Below, one piece after another: positions 47,846 through 60,489 of a stretch of DNA of 64,000 nt. Positions within the stretch are counted from its first letter, which is position 1. Every line of letters starts with the position of its first letter. The DNA lies in NCBI RefSeq assembly GCF_902459465.1, contig NC_047068.1, positions 15,461,195 through 15,525,194 of the forward strand, written 5' to 3'. This stretch comes from Asterias rubens (taxonomy: Eukaryota > Echinodermata > Asteroidea > Forcipulatida > Asteriidae). A program made the translations under genes and the position numbers. The notes beneath the pieces were generated by a model. The model was not told the DNA's origin. It ran no database searches and saw only the letters and a program-made list of their open reading frames with translations.

Positions 47846-48669
47846 TTCAGAGCTTCAGTCACTTTCTCTATCTCTCTCTTTCAGGTTTTCTTGGGATTGC
47901 TTTTATCTCCAATTTTGGTAATCAATTAATTTCAATAGGTTTTCACCTTTGCAAAGTGGTTTATTTTAAAGCCAGCTGCTGAAACAACCACGGATGTGAT
48001 CACAAAGAAGTTCTCGTGGATTCACAAAAGGGTTTCCGTTTGCCGGGGAAGTTTATTCACTCTGTCACGTTCCCATGTGCGGGGCCGAAATAAACTCACT
48101 TAGCGGAGCTCCAGTGTCAATATTAGTCTTTCCTGTAACACGATCATCACAATTTATCAAATCAAAACCTTATTAAAAACCTGTTACTTGGTTTCCAAAG
48201 AAAGGAAATAAATCTGATCATGGCTGGGCAGGATAGAGGTAAAGTTGTCAAAATAATGTCTGAATGAAAAAATGAGAGCTTCTGGAAACTTGAGGTTGTG
48301 GCATTTTTTTTTTTTTTTTTTTTTTTTCCGGCCCCTTTTTTTCTTATCCTTCCGCTTTCTCTGGCTCCTCATCAATCCTGGATTGCTGTGCAGACGTGTG
48401 GGCACTAAGCAACAAGTGAAACCTGATCATGTGAGATAGATAAATGTTGGGCCCGTCGGATAATCGGATTCATTTGGGGGGAGATTATTTCGGCAGACTT
48501 GACTAATGAAATAGTTTCAAGGTTGCACTTCACTCCGGTCGACTGTATGCTGGACATGTACATGTGGAATCTACAGTCTTATGATGGACATTTTCAGAGT
48601 TAAGAATATATCTTTCTTGACTCTTCTTTCTTCTTGCAAGAAATAATATCAGTGGTGTATGATTGCCAC

Positions 48670-48760
48670 ATGGTCTAAGAGCATCCATCTCAAGTTCTGA
48701 AGCCTGAGTAATCACAGTGTGGGTTCGAATCCTGGTCGTGTTCTTGTTGGCAACTTATAA
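48670..48760 (+). mobile_element. SINE tRNA-like head
   Basis: GTCTAAGAGCATCCATCTCA and CAGTGTGGGTTCGAATCCTG followed by GTCGTG give A- and B-box-like elements, as at 38406-38757. No body follows. Confidence 0.5.
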
Positions 48761-48777
48761 TCGCTTATCATTACTTA

Positions 48778-49182
48778 AGGGAGACCGCGGGTGTGTAGAG
48801 GTTGTTTGTTTGTTTGTTTTTTATTTCCAAATATCACAATAAATAAACATAAAACATACAAGACAAAAGAACAAAGGGTGATAAGAGGAGGGCACCAGGA
48901 AAAAGCCTAGTCTTGTACAGAGCCTGGACCCTTTATAATATAAATTAATTGGTTGTTGATGGTTGAGGTTGTTGATGTGAATCAATAGAATCACATGAAT
49001 ATCATTTGGCTTCCGGTGCTGCAATATATTAGTTTATATATTTTTGTTATGGAAATATTATAAGATTTTGGGTTGAACAAAGAACATTTAACTAGAGTGG
49101 GACTCGACCAAGGACCTCGGGATTAATGTGCTCTCTCTACCAACTAAGCTAACTATCTAGCCTTATGTTGGCGGTCTCCCTA
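48778..49182. mobile_element. Element with GGGAGACCGC terminal repeats enclosing a pseudo-tRNA
   Basis: TTAAGGGAGACCGC at the left mirrors GCGGTCTCCC at the right. Inside, the minus strand at 49162-49092 reads GTTAGCTTAGTTGGTAGAG (box A) and TTGGTCGAGTCCCACTC (box B). The left part has TTGTTTGTTTGTTTTTTATT. It could be a composite SINE/MITE. Confidence 0.5.
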
Positions 49183-49712
49183 TTTCGTCAATATCTTTTT
49201 TTTTTTTTAATGTTATATATACGGATATTAAAGCAGTATTTACATTGTAACAAATGGAGTCAGCCATTCTTTTTTATAGAATATGATAGTGGTCGATTTA
49301 TGAATAGCCCCTGAGCTTAGTAGCACTTGAAGTTAGCTCTGCAACCCCACTCATTCACATTGCCAAGGTCGGCTGTATGTTTCCTGCACACTTCAATAGT
49401 CCCCCCACTTCAGAATACATCTCGGAAAAAATTGAGAGCGATTTGGGGATTTTTCAAAACATCCCTAGAGCTGCTCTTGAAACTTTCAGGTCGCCTGTTA
49501 TCATCGTTTCGTCGAGCACTTGAATTATTCATTTGTGCTGAGGGGTAAAATGGCAGGTTGTAGTATTGATAAATTGATGCGGAGGGCATGCATATGTACA
49601 GTACGGGAACAGTGCTTCATGTATGGAACTTGATTGGCTTCTTGTAAGACAACTTACGTGTAAGTGATTGCTAAAAGTACTCTTAAAGGCCACATTTGGT
49701 AACTCTCCAAGA

Positions 49713-49866
49713 CCAGAGGTCGATTTCACAAAGAGTTAGGACTAGTCCTAACTTAGGACTAGTCCTAGGAGATATACAAATTGCATGGATAGTCCCAAGT
49801 TAGGACGAGTAACTGGTCCTAACTCGAGATAAGACTAGTCCTAACTCTTTGTGAAATCCACCCCAG
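49713..49866. mobile_element. Short MITE, GTCGATTTCACAAAGAGTTAG ends
   Basis: The left terminus GTCGATTTCACAAAGAGTTA is mirrored by AACTCTTTGTGAAATCCACC. The interior is TAGTCCTAACTTAGGACTAG repeats. Fully palindromic, about 150 bp. Related in style to family D. Confidence 0.75.
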
Positions 49867-50644
49867 TGTTCTTACTTGTTGTGTAGTGCCATATGCATGA
49901 TATAGCAAATCTGTGTAAATTTGGATATAGGCCTACATGTACTTGTAAGTAGCTGTTCAAAATACTGTCTAACTGGCCCTGCTGACTAGTCCATTGCTCC
50001 CAAACACTTCATTTAATCCACTGAAACTCAAGTCCCACACAAATAACAGTAGGAAGAAAATCTGGGGGACCAGTGAAATGACAAGCTAACTGTCCAGCTG
50101 ACTATGCACTAAAAAAGTAACGGCAAACTCTGATTAAAAATTAGCATTCAAGAAAGATCTGCTAGGGTCGAAACATCAAGCCTTTAACTATTTTGTGCAT
50201 TTATACCATTGGTCCTTTTAGTTGGTAAATGGTTTGCAAAAGCTAATTTTCTCATAACAATTACACAGTCAGTTTCCCTTATTACTTGATATATTAAAAG
50301 TCAATCAACTCTATGTCCACATTTTATTGAAATAGTTCGAGAAAACATAATAAACAGGAAATAATTAAGGTTGGACTAAGAATGCAGAAAGTTTGAGATA
50401 TTTAAGAGCCTGAGAAAAACAGTAGGAGAAAATGAAGAGCAGCAATTAGGCTGGACATTCAGATCTTGGTGCCATTGTGGCTGTTTTATGTGACATTAAC
50501 AAGGCCAACTTGGTGAACAGTTGATCTTTGCATTGTCAGACTTTTTTTTTAATGCTTAGAAAACAAACTTACCAAAAAGGAAAACAAAATCACACTTACT
50601 ACAAGTGGCTCACAAGCCCCAAAACTCCACTCACTATCTAAAAT

Positions 50645-50830
50645 ATCTCAGATTAGGGATGGACTTTTTTTCACTCCCTACAAAGACAACCAATCTGAGC
50701 ATTTCTCCTTAGAATTAAGAAATGATTTGAGTTTAGATAACAAGTTAACCAGCTCTGACCTCACTGGTGAATTGCTCAAAACAGGTTGCTGGGCAGGATG
50801 TTGTTCTGCTTCAAGATATATCTTGAGACA
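50645..50830 (+). repeat. Repeat family H copy
   Basis: AGGGATGGACTTTTTTTCAC, CTACAAAGACAACCAATCTG, CTCTGACCTCACTGGTGAAT and TGCTGGGCAGGATG recur in order at 56131-56460, so this is a dispersed repeat, not a gene. Confidence 0.6.
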
Positions 50831-51754
50831 CCTCCAAGCCGGAAAAAAAAGATGGCAAAACAAATCACTTTTAGGAGCGCCTTATCTCATCAAATTTAAC
50901 TTTATATAAAGCCTCCCCTCAGAGAAAAAGAGTTATGCAAAGATAAATTTTACGCCGGTGCCTTTTCACTCTTGGCACTTGACAGCGTTTTCCAGACGCC
51001 GATTTTTTTAAACTGCTACACGGGCCCTTTCTCTCTACTCTACCTTTGTATCTTACATGATGTGAATAATTCATACATCGTTCCTGCAGCTTGATAATGC
51101 ATTGGTAATCACCCACTTGTAAGCAGCCGTTCAAGAATTCATACAGGGTCTTTAACCCTCTTGAATGGAGAGAAATCTCTGAGAAAAATGGCTTGACTGA
51201 CTTGGTGATACACTGGCGGGCATCCCGGGGAGATAGTTGGGTGATGGTGTTAAACATCATCGATATTTATTGATAATATAGCAAAGCTGCCTTGAACTCT
51301 CCCTGATTCTGCAGAAAAATCCCTGAAGAAATGATCTTTCCATGTTCTGATGAACTTATTTGAGAATCTATGTGGTTATTGAAATGTACCCCAATTATGA
51401 TGAATAAGCATCTAAATGTCTCCTTGATTGTTGAACAAAATTTTCCTAATTGCAAGATGTAAGTACTTGTATTGGTAGCTCGATCTGTAGGTAGGTTTTT
51501 CTTCGATTGGTACGTAGCTATAGTCATGCTAGTGGAAAAAGTATTGTATACATGGATGCTTTTTAGGCTTCTTTAAACAGAAGATGTTCTGGGACAAGAT
51601 TTGAAGAGATGTTTTTAAAGGTAATGGCAACAAAAACAGTGTAATGTCAATTGTTTGTCACTAGTTCCCTGCTAATTTTTGGTTTGCAAAAACAATTGCT
51701 AAGCATCCATCTTCTTCCATTAATAGTACAGTCCACCATCTGGTGTATTTGGTA

Positions 51755-51917
51755 CTGCAGACAATTTCTCAAAACGCTAGGATTTATCCTATCTCGAGTT
51801 AGGACGAGTAACCCGTCCCAACTTAGGATGGGTTCAATGCGTCCTAACACTATGAATATGGAACTTAACTCGTCCTAAGTCTTAAGATTAATCCTAAGTT
51901 TGGTGAAATCGACGGCT
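51755..51917 (+). mobile_element. MITE family D copy
   Basis: CTCAAAACGCTAGGATTTAT at the left and GGTGAAATCGACGG at the right. The interior has TCGAGTTAGGACGAGTAACC and CAACTTAGGATGGGTTCAAT. Matches 37383-37550. Confidence 0.7.
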
Positions 51918-52816
51918 TCACCAATGCTTAACAGCTGGGCATTATTTCATGCTTAGCACATAACTCTGCACTTACACTACCCCTGTGAAGTTCATAGCAG
52001 AACATATTCTAGCAGAACATAAGCACATCATTCTGAATGAAGCTGTGATGTGCAGTTTGTCCTCAGGGGGATAGGATGTTCAGATTAGCCTTCGATTGAA
52101 AAACAGGGTGTCTAATAAATGCTCAATGGACAAAATATGCAGTTCTTAATAGTTCTTTTATAATTACCGGACGAGCTTGCATATTTCTGGTGTATGACTG
52201 GTATGCAGAGCTTTGTTGAGTTATGTGACTAATTTTGAGCATGCTCTGAGTTATGAAATCCATTTTTATAGCACTCTAAAGAGAGGCTCCAAGGTCCAAG
52301 TAAATTTTGTGATGCACTCATTTTCCAATAGATAGAGTTCTTATGAAAATGGAAAAACATAGCAAGTCACTTACCTCATGCTAAAATGGTGTACAGTGCC
52401 ACTGCATGTAAAATACCCTTCAGGTAATTTTGTTATCAAAGTCCGTTTTTAAAATGATTTTATGAAGTCTGTATTTCGTGGAAAACAAGTTGCATCACAA
52501 AACGCAATTTAACCATTGAGACCCTCTTTAACATGTTATAGGGTCCTAATTATCTTCTTTTTTAAGTGCAAATAGACAGGCAGTCGTCCCACTGGCTAAC
52601 GCTATGCCACAGCATGGGGGAAGGCATTCAAATATTGTGAAAATGAAAGGAGTAGATATTTAGTTGACATATTATGTGGAGATATTTATTGTGATGGATA
52701 TTGACAGCTCCGAGGGGCCAATAATCATCACCAATGTAGCTCTCAGACACAGTTATAGCACTCTCTGTGGTTTATGAGTTCCACAGAGATCTGCCTAGCT
52801 CAGATTCAACTTCTGT

Positions 52817-53046
52817 TCAAGCTCCAATGCCTTGATTGGGGATAGTATCCTTTTTCTAGCAAGCTTCAATGCCTTTTGGGGGATAGTATCCTTGTCTTAG
52901 CAAGCTCAAATGCCTTGGTTGGGGGATAGTTTTTCCTGTCCAAGCTTCAATGCCTTACTTGTGGGATAGTTTCCTTGTCCTAGCAAGCTCCAATGCCTTG
53001 ATTGGTGGGATATTGTCCAAGCATTGGGGGATAATATTCCTAAGCT
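52817..53046. repeat. Tandem repeat, about 48-bp unit, five copies
   Basis: The unit consists of CAAGCTCCAATGCCTTGATT plus GGGGGATAGTATCCTTGTCC and TAGCAAG, with a deleted last copy (CAAGCATTGGGGGATAATAT). Loose relatives (CAATGCCTTGAGTGGGGGCA) occur at 54160-54275. Confidence 0.75.
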
Positions 53047-53127
53047 CGGCTAAAGACAGGTACATGTACTTGCTTTTCAGCAGTGATTTCATTGATGCAA
53101 TGACTTTGTTGGATAAACGTGCAGTGA

Positions 53128-53233
53128 CGTAAGCTTTCAATGTCTGTGTTTTGATTGGTTCAAGTTGATGTGGGTGCAGCTGATTATGACAAACATCAAC
53201 CCGGACCAATCAAAACACGGATGTGGAAAGCTT
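53128..53233. mobile_element. Foldback element
   Basis: GTAAGCTTTCAATGTCTGTG, TTTTGATTGG and GTTGATGT at the left pair with ACATCAACCC, CCAATCAAAA and CACGGATGTGGAAAGCTTAC at the right. About 105 bp. Confidence 0.7.
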
Positions 53234-54463
53234 ACTTTTGGTTGTCTGCATGCAGTGTGCACTGTGTAAATTTACTTGTAAGTAACGTTATACTATGTAA
53301 TATTTGATTGTATATCTCCATGTGAAATGAATGTAGGTGAAAGGTGACTATGGACAGGGATTGACCTAGGGTAGAGGCAACTCACTGGTGTAATTCACAA
53401 CAAACCTTGAAGTGTGACGTCAGATGTTCAGGCTATCACTGTTATGTCTTTCTGGGCGTTACCTTTTGGTTTAGGGTCAACATTTCTATTCTCAGTAGCA
53501 GTGTACATGGAATCCATTCAGGGGTGACGCAGTTTTGATGTATCATCAAATTTACCAGTCATTGGTATTGGTTGAAATCTGTGTACATTCAATTTCTGGA
53601 AGACCCATCATTAAACAAATTTAACTTTCTTACAACAGCAACAGACGATTCATAATGTACACTGGCTTTACGTAAATTAATTATTGTAGAGTTGGGGTTT
53701 TTGTTTTTCACTGAGTTTGGAGAGCGGGTGGGTGGGCTAAGGTCTCAGTTAGCCCCATCTGCTACACTGAAGTAATGCATAGTGATAGCCTAGGTGTAGG
53801 CCTGCCTACTGCCTGCCAAGTTCTACATCAAATGCAGGAAGAGGGGGGGGGGGCGGAAAATTTTCTGTGGCATTAACTAGATTACCTCCAAGCTTGGTAA
53901 TTATTTAGACGCCTAGAAGAACTCATTTGCTTTGTCTGTATTACATCAGGTTCCATTAATGATGCAGCAATTATTGTTTTCTACCAAGGACTGTCTGGTT
54001 GTCGTGGGAAATGGCCGTCCTATAGAGAAATGTTACCCCCAGATGTGGAGCCTAATTATTGTGTAATGCTGTACAAAGACCGTTATTCAACGAGGTTATT
54101 TGTTTTACATTAACCGTAGAGAATCTTGCTGACTGTATAATACAACGTCAGATAGATTGTGAATGCCTTGATTTGGGGTAATATGCTCTGTCCAATCCAC
54201 ATTACCTTGATTTGGGAATGTCCAGATCCAATGCCTTGAGTGGGGGCATTATATTCTCTGTCAAAGCTCGTACCAGCCCTGATATCAATTTCCTGTGACG
54301 TTTTTTTCTTTTGTGGGGGTTGCCATGGTTATTAATATTTCACCTGAAGTCAAGAGTTTTGAAATTGTAGCCGATGGCAAGTTTTGAAGTTGGCCAGGAA
54401 CACTTTGAGAAGCCTTGGTGTCAATGTGCTGTGAAGGGTGTGCCCACTCGAGAAGTATGGCCC

Positions 54464-54632
54464 TTTTCGAAACCACGGCTTCAGCTTTGGCTTCGGCTCA
54501 GGCTAGCTCAAACCACAGTTGTTTTGACAATTTTGCGCATGCTCCGAGTACGTGCTCAGGGCTTCAGACGAGAGCACGGAGCCTGAAGCCGAATCCAAAG
54601 CCAAAACTGTGGATTCAAAAAGGTTCCATGGG
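54464..54632. mobile_element. Foldback element (ACCACGGCTTCAGC type)
   Basis: CTTTTCGAAACCACGGCTTC, AGCTTTGGCTTCGGCTCAGG and CTCAAACCACAGT at the left are mirrored by GGAGCCTGAAGCCGAATCC, AAAGCCAAAACTGTGG and ATTCAAAAAGG at the right. Confidence 0.65.
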
Positions 54633-54639
54633 GGCTAAG

Positions 54640-55400
54640 CTGCAATGAATATTTTTCAACCTGGCTTGTTGATTAGTCGGCCATCAGGGGGATGCACTCT
54701 TTTGAGAAGTATGGATATTCTGCTGCAATGAGTATTTTTCAATCTGGCTTGTTTTTTATTTGGCAAACGGGGGTGCACCCTCTTGAAAAGTACAGGCACT
54801 TTGCTGCAATGAGTATGTTTCAACCAGTGGCTTTTTGTGTATATTTGGCCAACAGGGGGATGCACCCACTTTTTGAGTACAAGTGTCAAACTGCAATGAA
54901 TTTTTTTAGCCATTGGCAGGTTTTTGAGTTGGCCGATAGAGGGTGCTTTTCTCCTGAATCCCTGGATCCCTGAATCCGTGGATGCAATGACAAGAAAATA
55001 TTGACGCCATCGGCTTATTTTGGAATAAGCCAACAGGGGATGCACGTCTGTGAGAATCTCGGGTATCAAATCTCCCATGAAATATTGTAGCTATTGGTGA
55101 ATTTTGAGGAATGGCCTACAGAAGCAATGTAACCTCCCGAGATGCGCGGGTGTTGAACTACAATGAACGATTCTGTAGCCAGCGGCAGTAGTTGGCCAAC
55201 TTGTTGATAGCATCCCTTGAGTAGGTTCAGGTATCAAACTACAATGAAAATTGTTTGCCATAGGTCCTAGAGTTAGTCCATGCACCTGCCCTAGACGCTC
55301 TTGTTTCAAACTTTAACTGTAGCCATTGGCAGGTTTTTGAAGGTGGCCAACAGGGGGATATACCCCCATGAGGAACACGGGTCATAATCAACATTGATTG
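54640..55400. repeat. Degenerate tandem array with GGCCAACAGGGGGATGC cores
   Basis: Around eight units of roughly 85-95 bp share CTGCAATGAATATTTTTCA, GCCATTGGCAGGTTTTTGA, GTTGGCCAACAGGGGGATGC and ACCCTCTTGAGAAGTAC. The array may begin with a diverged unit near 54360. Short ORFs in it change frame between units and are not coding. Confidence 0.75.
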
Positions 55401-55655
55401 TGTCAGCCATGCCACTTAAATGCAGGAATCAGTTCTTTTTGAGGGGAAACTTTAAAGTGTCATAGAAGAGTGTAGACTGTTGGCATAACTTGAGGTTGCA
55501 ACACGAACAACAAGCCAGTATCAAAGCAACTTTAACCACAACCCCTACTGTATCAGTTCGCACAGGTAATAGTTAAAAAGCAGGACAGTTCTTTTCAGAA
55601 CTGAGAAGTCTGAAAATCTACTCTGCGGTAGTAAAATATAAAGCAAGACAGAAAA

Positions 55656-55735
55656 GAACAAAATCTACCTGGCAAGTAGATACATATATGGTGTTACTGC
55701 AAACCAAATATATGTTGATACCTCACCATGCAATG
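55656..55735 (+). repeat. Repeat family G copy
   Basis: AAAATCTACCTGGCAAGTAG then ATGGTGTTACTGCAAACCAA and GTTGATACC recur at 62161-62240. CTACCTGGCAAGTAG is a small palindrome. Confidence 0.6.
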
Positions 55736-56130
55736 CCTCAAATCTCATATACGGCTAATATTGATATGAGTTAATCGATAGCATCTGTGTACACCACTCA
55801 GGTTTGATGAACGCTCCTACTCCTTGACGTCACCCCCAGCTTCCCTCATCCCGTTAAATCTCAAAGATTTCTCTCTGTACATGTATTAAGTTTCATGCTA
55901 ACCAATGCTCTCTCCTTGTTCTGTAACTAACTCTCATCTCTCGCCAATTTCCAAAGGGAGTTGAGGAAATATTTTGCCTGTACGTAACCATCAGGATCAT
56001 ACCATTTTAATCAGCGGATTAAGGTATCCATCATTCAAGTGGCATTATGGGAGATCAGCGGGATCCACTCGCAAGGAAGCATACCTGGGAAAGATTTCCA
56101 AATCCCTTTACTGAGAATGAACACTTTGGT

Positions 56131-56460
56131 TAGGGATGGACTTTTTCCATTCTCTACAAAGATGACAAATCTGGCTATTTCTCCTTCAGAATAGACCCCT
56201 TGCATAACACGAAGTGCTACAGGGACACTGAACTCACGCGCACGTTTTTACGCGCAAAGAACAGCTTTCGTCCAATCATTTGCCTCCTTTTGACCCCAGT
56301 GAGGGCGCTTATTGATCCCAGTGAGGGCGCTCTTTGCGCGTGTGACGTCACATGCGAGGGGTCTTTAAAGAATTTAGATATAAAATTAACTATCTCTGAC
56401 TTCACTGGTGAATTTCTCTAAACGAGCTGCTTGGCAGGATGGATCAAAATTCTGCTTCAA
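56131..56460 (+). repeat. Repeat family H copy with an insertion
   Basis: AGGGATGGACTTTTTCCATT, CTACAAAGATGACAAATCTG, CTCTGACTTCACTGGTGAAT and GCTTGGCAGGATGG match 50645-50830. The interior is interrupted by the element at 56191-56367. Confidence 0.6.
56191..56367. mobile_element. Small element with GACCCCT/AGGGGTC ends nested in family H
   Basis: AGACCCCTTGCATAACACGA at the left, GACGTCACATGCGAGGGGTC at the right and a tandem GTGAGGGCGCT inside. A relative is at 61348-61480 (AGACCCTTTGCATAACGCGA). Confidence 0.55.
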
Positions 56461-57049
56461 GATGGTTGGTTGAACTGTTGAGACAAATCCACAGTGTTTC
56501 ATTACAATGTGAATGAGGATTTAAGAGAAGTACTATGGAGTGTGGTGTTCCATTGCTGGCCAGTAGGGTTGACAGCAGGGTGGTAGCTAAGACCATTTTT
56601 AGTGATGGGCTATAAAGCAATTTTTGTTGAAGTCAACCATGGCCTGGCATGTTTAATTGTTGGGCCATCATTGCTGAAGTGCAAGCTTCAGGTATGTTGA
56701 GGTTTCCAAAGTGTTCATTTTATGGGGCTATGCAATAAGTTGAATGGCATCGCCTACCATGGCTAAGAACACTGTGTGAATGAAATGGGTAGTAGTGTAG
56801 AGCTTGGTTCATTTTGAGAGTTTAGCAGTCAATAAGATAATTGAATCCTGCTGAAAGACAGCAGTTTTACAGAAAGTTAATCAACAATAGTGCTGCTTGT
56901 CATGTGTAGCTAGACATCAAACATTGGTTGTATGTGTTTTTTTATGATAACTCTTACCACATTACTGGAATTTCAGTGTTTATTTTAAAAATCATTCACA
57001 AGCTTCTTCAAGTCCACACCATCTGTTTTATGTGCCTCAGATATGTTCT

Positions 57050-57475
57050 AATAATAAACAATAATAGTATGGATTTATAATGCGCACTTCTCCAGAAAAC
57101 CAATCAAGGTGCCTATAGACGATGGGACCCATGTTTACATTCAAACCACACTCTTTTGACAAAACACTGTACACGTCATGTTTCGCCGGGCAAAAAGACG
57201 CAAATTCATGGTGTGCGTGCGAATCTTGTTATGGTTTTGGAGTGACGTCAGAGGCCACATCGTCTAAATATATACAATAAGAAAACATTATACAAATGAC
57301 CAGAAGAAAATTACCTACTTGTAGTTTTAAAACTAAACAAGTAAAACTAAAGTGTGACTTTAGTTCCCTCTTGAAGTTTGTCGAGTGATAGTATTTTACT
57401 AAGTGTGACAGGGAGCTTATTCCACAGGGCAGGATCAGCAGCTTTGGCTCAAGCAGAGTCTCCATATTTTAGAAA
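57050..57475 (-). mobile_element. Decayed LINE (L2/CR1-type) 3' end
   Basis: On the minus strand, frame-shifting pieces resemble the C-terminus of LINE ORF2: an LWNKLP-like block (57405-57430), then NFKRELKSHFSF (about 57340-57375). They are followed downstream by AAGTGCGCATTATAAATCCA and ATTATTGTTTATT, an L2-type 3' tail. It is interrupted and full of stops, so inactive. Confidence 0.5.
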
Positions 57476-57511
57476 AACTCATCAGAAATAGAGTTTTACA
57501 ATAGACCATAT

Positions 57512-57774
<263 letters not shown>

Positions 57775-59059
57775 TTATTTTTAATAAAGCGTCTTACATA
57801 TAAAAATCTCAAAACACTGAACAGTATTTTCTACATATTATAATAAACATTAAGCTAAAAAAAAGTAAGCAAAAAACTGCAAAATTTTATTGTTGTAATT
57901 TGACGTCACCATTCAAATATCTGCCCTACAAGATGGTGTCTGTGCGCGTGTGCGTGGGTGTGTGCGTGCATGTGCCGTAGAAATCAAACTGGGAATACTG
58001 CGTGATGCGTTCTTCATTGATGTACGCGTTTAGACGCGCATACGGTTTGACCTACAAGATGGCGACTTTCATAGCACAAAAGGGGGTTATCTCAGTAGAC
58101 CTTTCTTTTGCAACGTCACAGTACCAGTTTTTGCCAACCCAGATTGGAAAACTATGGAAAGCCGTAAGTGCAAATCAAGAAAAGATCGCTATTTTTGGTA
58201 ACAATGTAACCAAATTTGTTGATTTTGTTTAAAATAAAACAACTAATTATAAGAGGTATTTTGTTTAATTGAAAGTTTGCAGAAAGTGTTGAATTTTGTT
58301 AAAACATCTGTTAATACGATTGAATGATTTACTAACATTCGGCCGACCATGCCAACCAAGGCGGTTTGTTTATCAACAAAAGAAAGGTCTATATACTTGG
58401 AAATGTTTACAGTCTCTCGTGACACATCACCACATTTGCAATGTTACTGCTGCCACATACATGTAGCATGTCGGTGTTTATTTTTAGCTCAGTGATAAGC
58501 TTCTTCAAGAATTTCTATTCTATAGGAGCTTTGAAGAAGGTTTCAGAATTCTAAATTGGAAATACTAGTTATCTTAATAGACTAAAAAATGAACAACCTT
58601 TTTAATTACCAAGTATCAGGGATTATATGTGAAATTTCAGATTTTTATCTGAATTTAGTCCTTTTTTTAAAACTGATTGGTCAAACAAAATGTTATATTT
58701 TTCTTCCTTCCGATAAAAATAATTTCTGCTCTTTGATCTACTTATTTAACACTGAGAATGCTGTGTCATTGTTTTATTGTTTTATATAACTCCCAAAATC
58801 TGGATCAAATTTTCTGACTTTATTTTGGTCAGCATTGACTTTCACCTCTAAAGTATCTTGTTTGAAGGGAAACAAGTGTTATAGACTCGCGAAGGTGGGA
58901 TCCGAACCCCACCTGAACAAGAGTCGGCGCTTATTACCAGTTAACTTTCCATTGTTTACATAGTTGTGAGTGTGCACACACACTACCAACAACAATGGTT
59001 TTACTTGGTAAGTCTGCTGCCACCTAGTGTCCAAAAAGTACCCCATTATGACATCCTAG

Positions 59060-59220
59060 AATCATTCAATGGGACTCTTCTCACAAGCCCACTCTCCAAT
59101 GACCTTTTTTACCAAATCTCGGCTTAGTCTCCGGGCTCTGTTTGATGATGGAAACACTGTGCCAAATGTGCTTCAAAAACCAATTACTGAGCCCAGGCCG
59201 TTTCTGGAGCTCAAGCAGAG
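59060..59220 (+). CDS. Candidate exon, unassigned
   Basis: An acceptor-like TCCTAG (59054-59059) opens a frame reading NHSMGLFSQAHSPMTFF, then KSRLSLRALFDDGNTVP and EPRPFLELKQR, up to a donor AG|GTATGT at 59221. It begins in phase 0, as required after the 42604 donor of the RUN gene, and ends in phase 2. The upstream pyrimidine tract is weak, the missing PTB helix would need another exon before it, and a minus-strand frame is also open. Chance is a real alternative. Confidence 0.3.
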
Positions 59221-60281
59221 GTATGTAAACAGCCCAAGACTCACCGTCCATAGTGCGATATTCCAACCTACTGCTGCAAAACCAATCAGATAGTGATACT
59301 CCTTTTGTGCAAAGCCTCAAATCTTTCTTTTGCGAGGAAGATATTTGTATCTGTAATAGTTGACCAAGTTCTTTATATACAGAGATTATTGATAGAATGT
59401 TATCCACCCTCATCACATGGCAGTCTTACATCTATGGTTCCATTTCATCTATATGTGCCTCGGATTTCTTTGTTCTGTTTTAGAGGATCTCATCAGGAAT
59501 AGAGAGCTTTAAAATCTTCTGAAGTTTTCTTACAGTATCTTGTGACACTTTACACCATTTGCAATTTTCGAGTAAGTAAAGGTAGGGGTTTCATAACGTG
59601 GTATTAAAGTCTTCAAAAATGAGCTGGGGAGCCTTCAACTATGAATTTCAAATACAAAAGTTGAAAGAACTATAACAAACACCAATGAGAACAACAGACC
59701 CTTTATTGAATTTTGTGAATGAGTTATTTCACCACTTAAAAAAAAATTAGAATAAAACTAGAATATAGAAAATTCACCACTTTTATTTTCTCTAACGAAT
59801 ATAAAACAAGTTACCCTAAAACAACAATTCTGACACTGTCATTTGTACAATTCTCGAAAAACTGTAAAAAAAAATATTTAAAAGTAAACAAATAATAAAT
59901 AAACAAATAAACAATTAAAAAAAAAAAAAAATGAATGACAAAAGCAAATAAAAAGTAGTAGAAATTGACTCATGAATTCTGTACTTTGCCTGCCATCTAG
60001 TACCATAGTCACTGTACTTTGGCCTGGCGACCCCTCCAGGGATAGACAAGCACTGCCCATCAGTGAGAGTGGTTTATCCCATAAAGCTGGTATCCATCAC
60101 TCTAAAACATGACATTGGTGTCGTGGGAGGAGGGTACCATTATCACCATACAGCAAGTCCTTGCTCTCTGTAATCACCAACTGCTCTGTGATGTGTTTGT
60201 TGTGATGCACAATGATTGAAATGAAATCTTTAAAGGAGACGTTTTGGGGGAAAATATGTTTTGTGTAAAAATTTGATACAA

Positions 60282-60489
60282 GCAGGCCTGTATGCTTCAT
60301 TTTTGAAAGGGCAAGGGCACCAAGGCATTTTCTCCTTGGTAAAGGACACCCTATGAGGAAATTGTAAATTGTAAATTGTAAATTGTAAATTTCTACTGGA
60401 GCATTTCAAGGGCACCAAGGCAATGACCAGGGAGCATGGAGGCAATTGCCTTTGTCGCGTTTGTGCCCCTGTGATGTATGAGGCCTGCA
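60282..60489 (+). mobile_element. Repeat family F, most complete copy
   Basis: CAGGCCTGTATGCTTCATTT at the left and GTGATGTATGAGGCCTG at the right give short terminal inverted repeats. Inside, AAATTGTAAATTGTAAATTG is a local 9-bp expansion that the other copies lack. Confidence 0.65.

Noticed and set aside
47885..47917. 33-nt micro-exon after a strong CTCTCTCTTTCAG tract
   Set aside because: The encoded VFLGLLLSPIL does not fit the expected PTB helix, and the pyrimidine tract is a simple CT-rich run. Without RNA evidence it is not supportable.
50919..51260. 113-codon minus-strand ORF
   Set aside because: No domain, no splice support, adjacent to dispersed repeats, biased composition without codon periodicity that I can see.
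54656..55078. 140-codon minus-strand ORF
   Set aside because: It runs through the degenerate 85-95-bp tandem array, where the frame is kept only by chance. The repeated HCS-SLLKRVHPP phrases are repeat translations.
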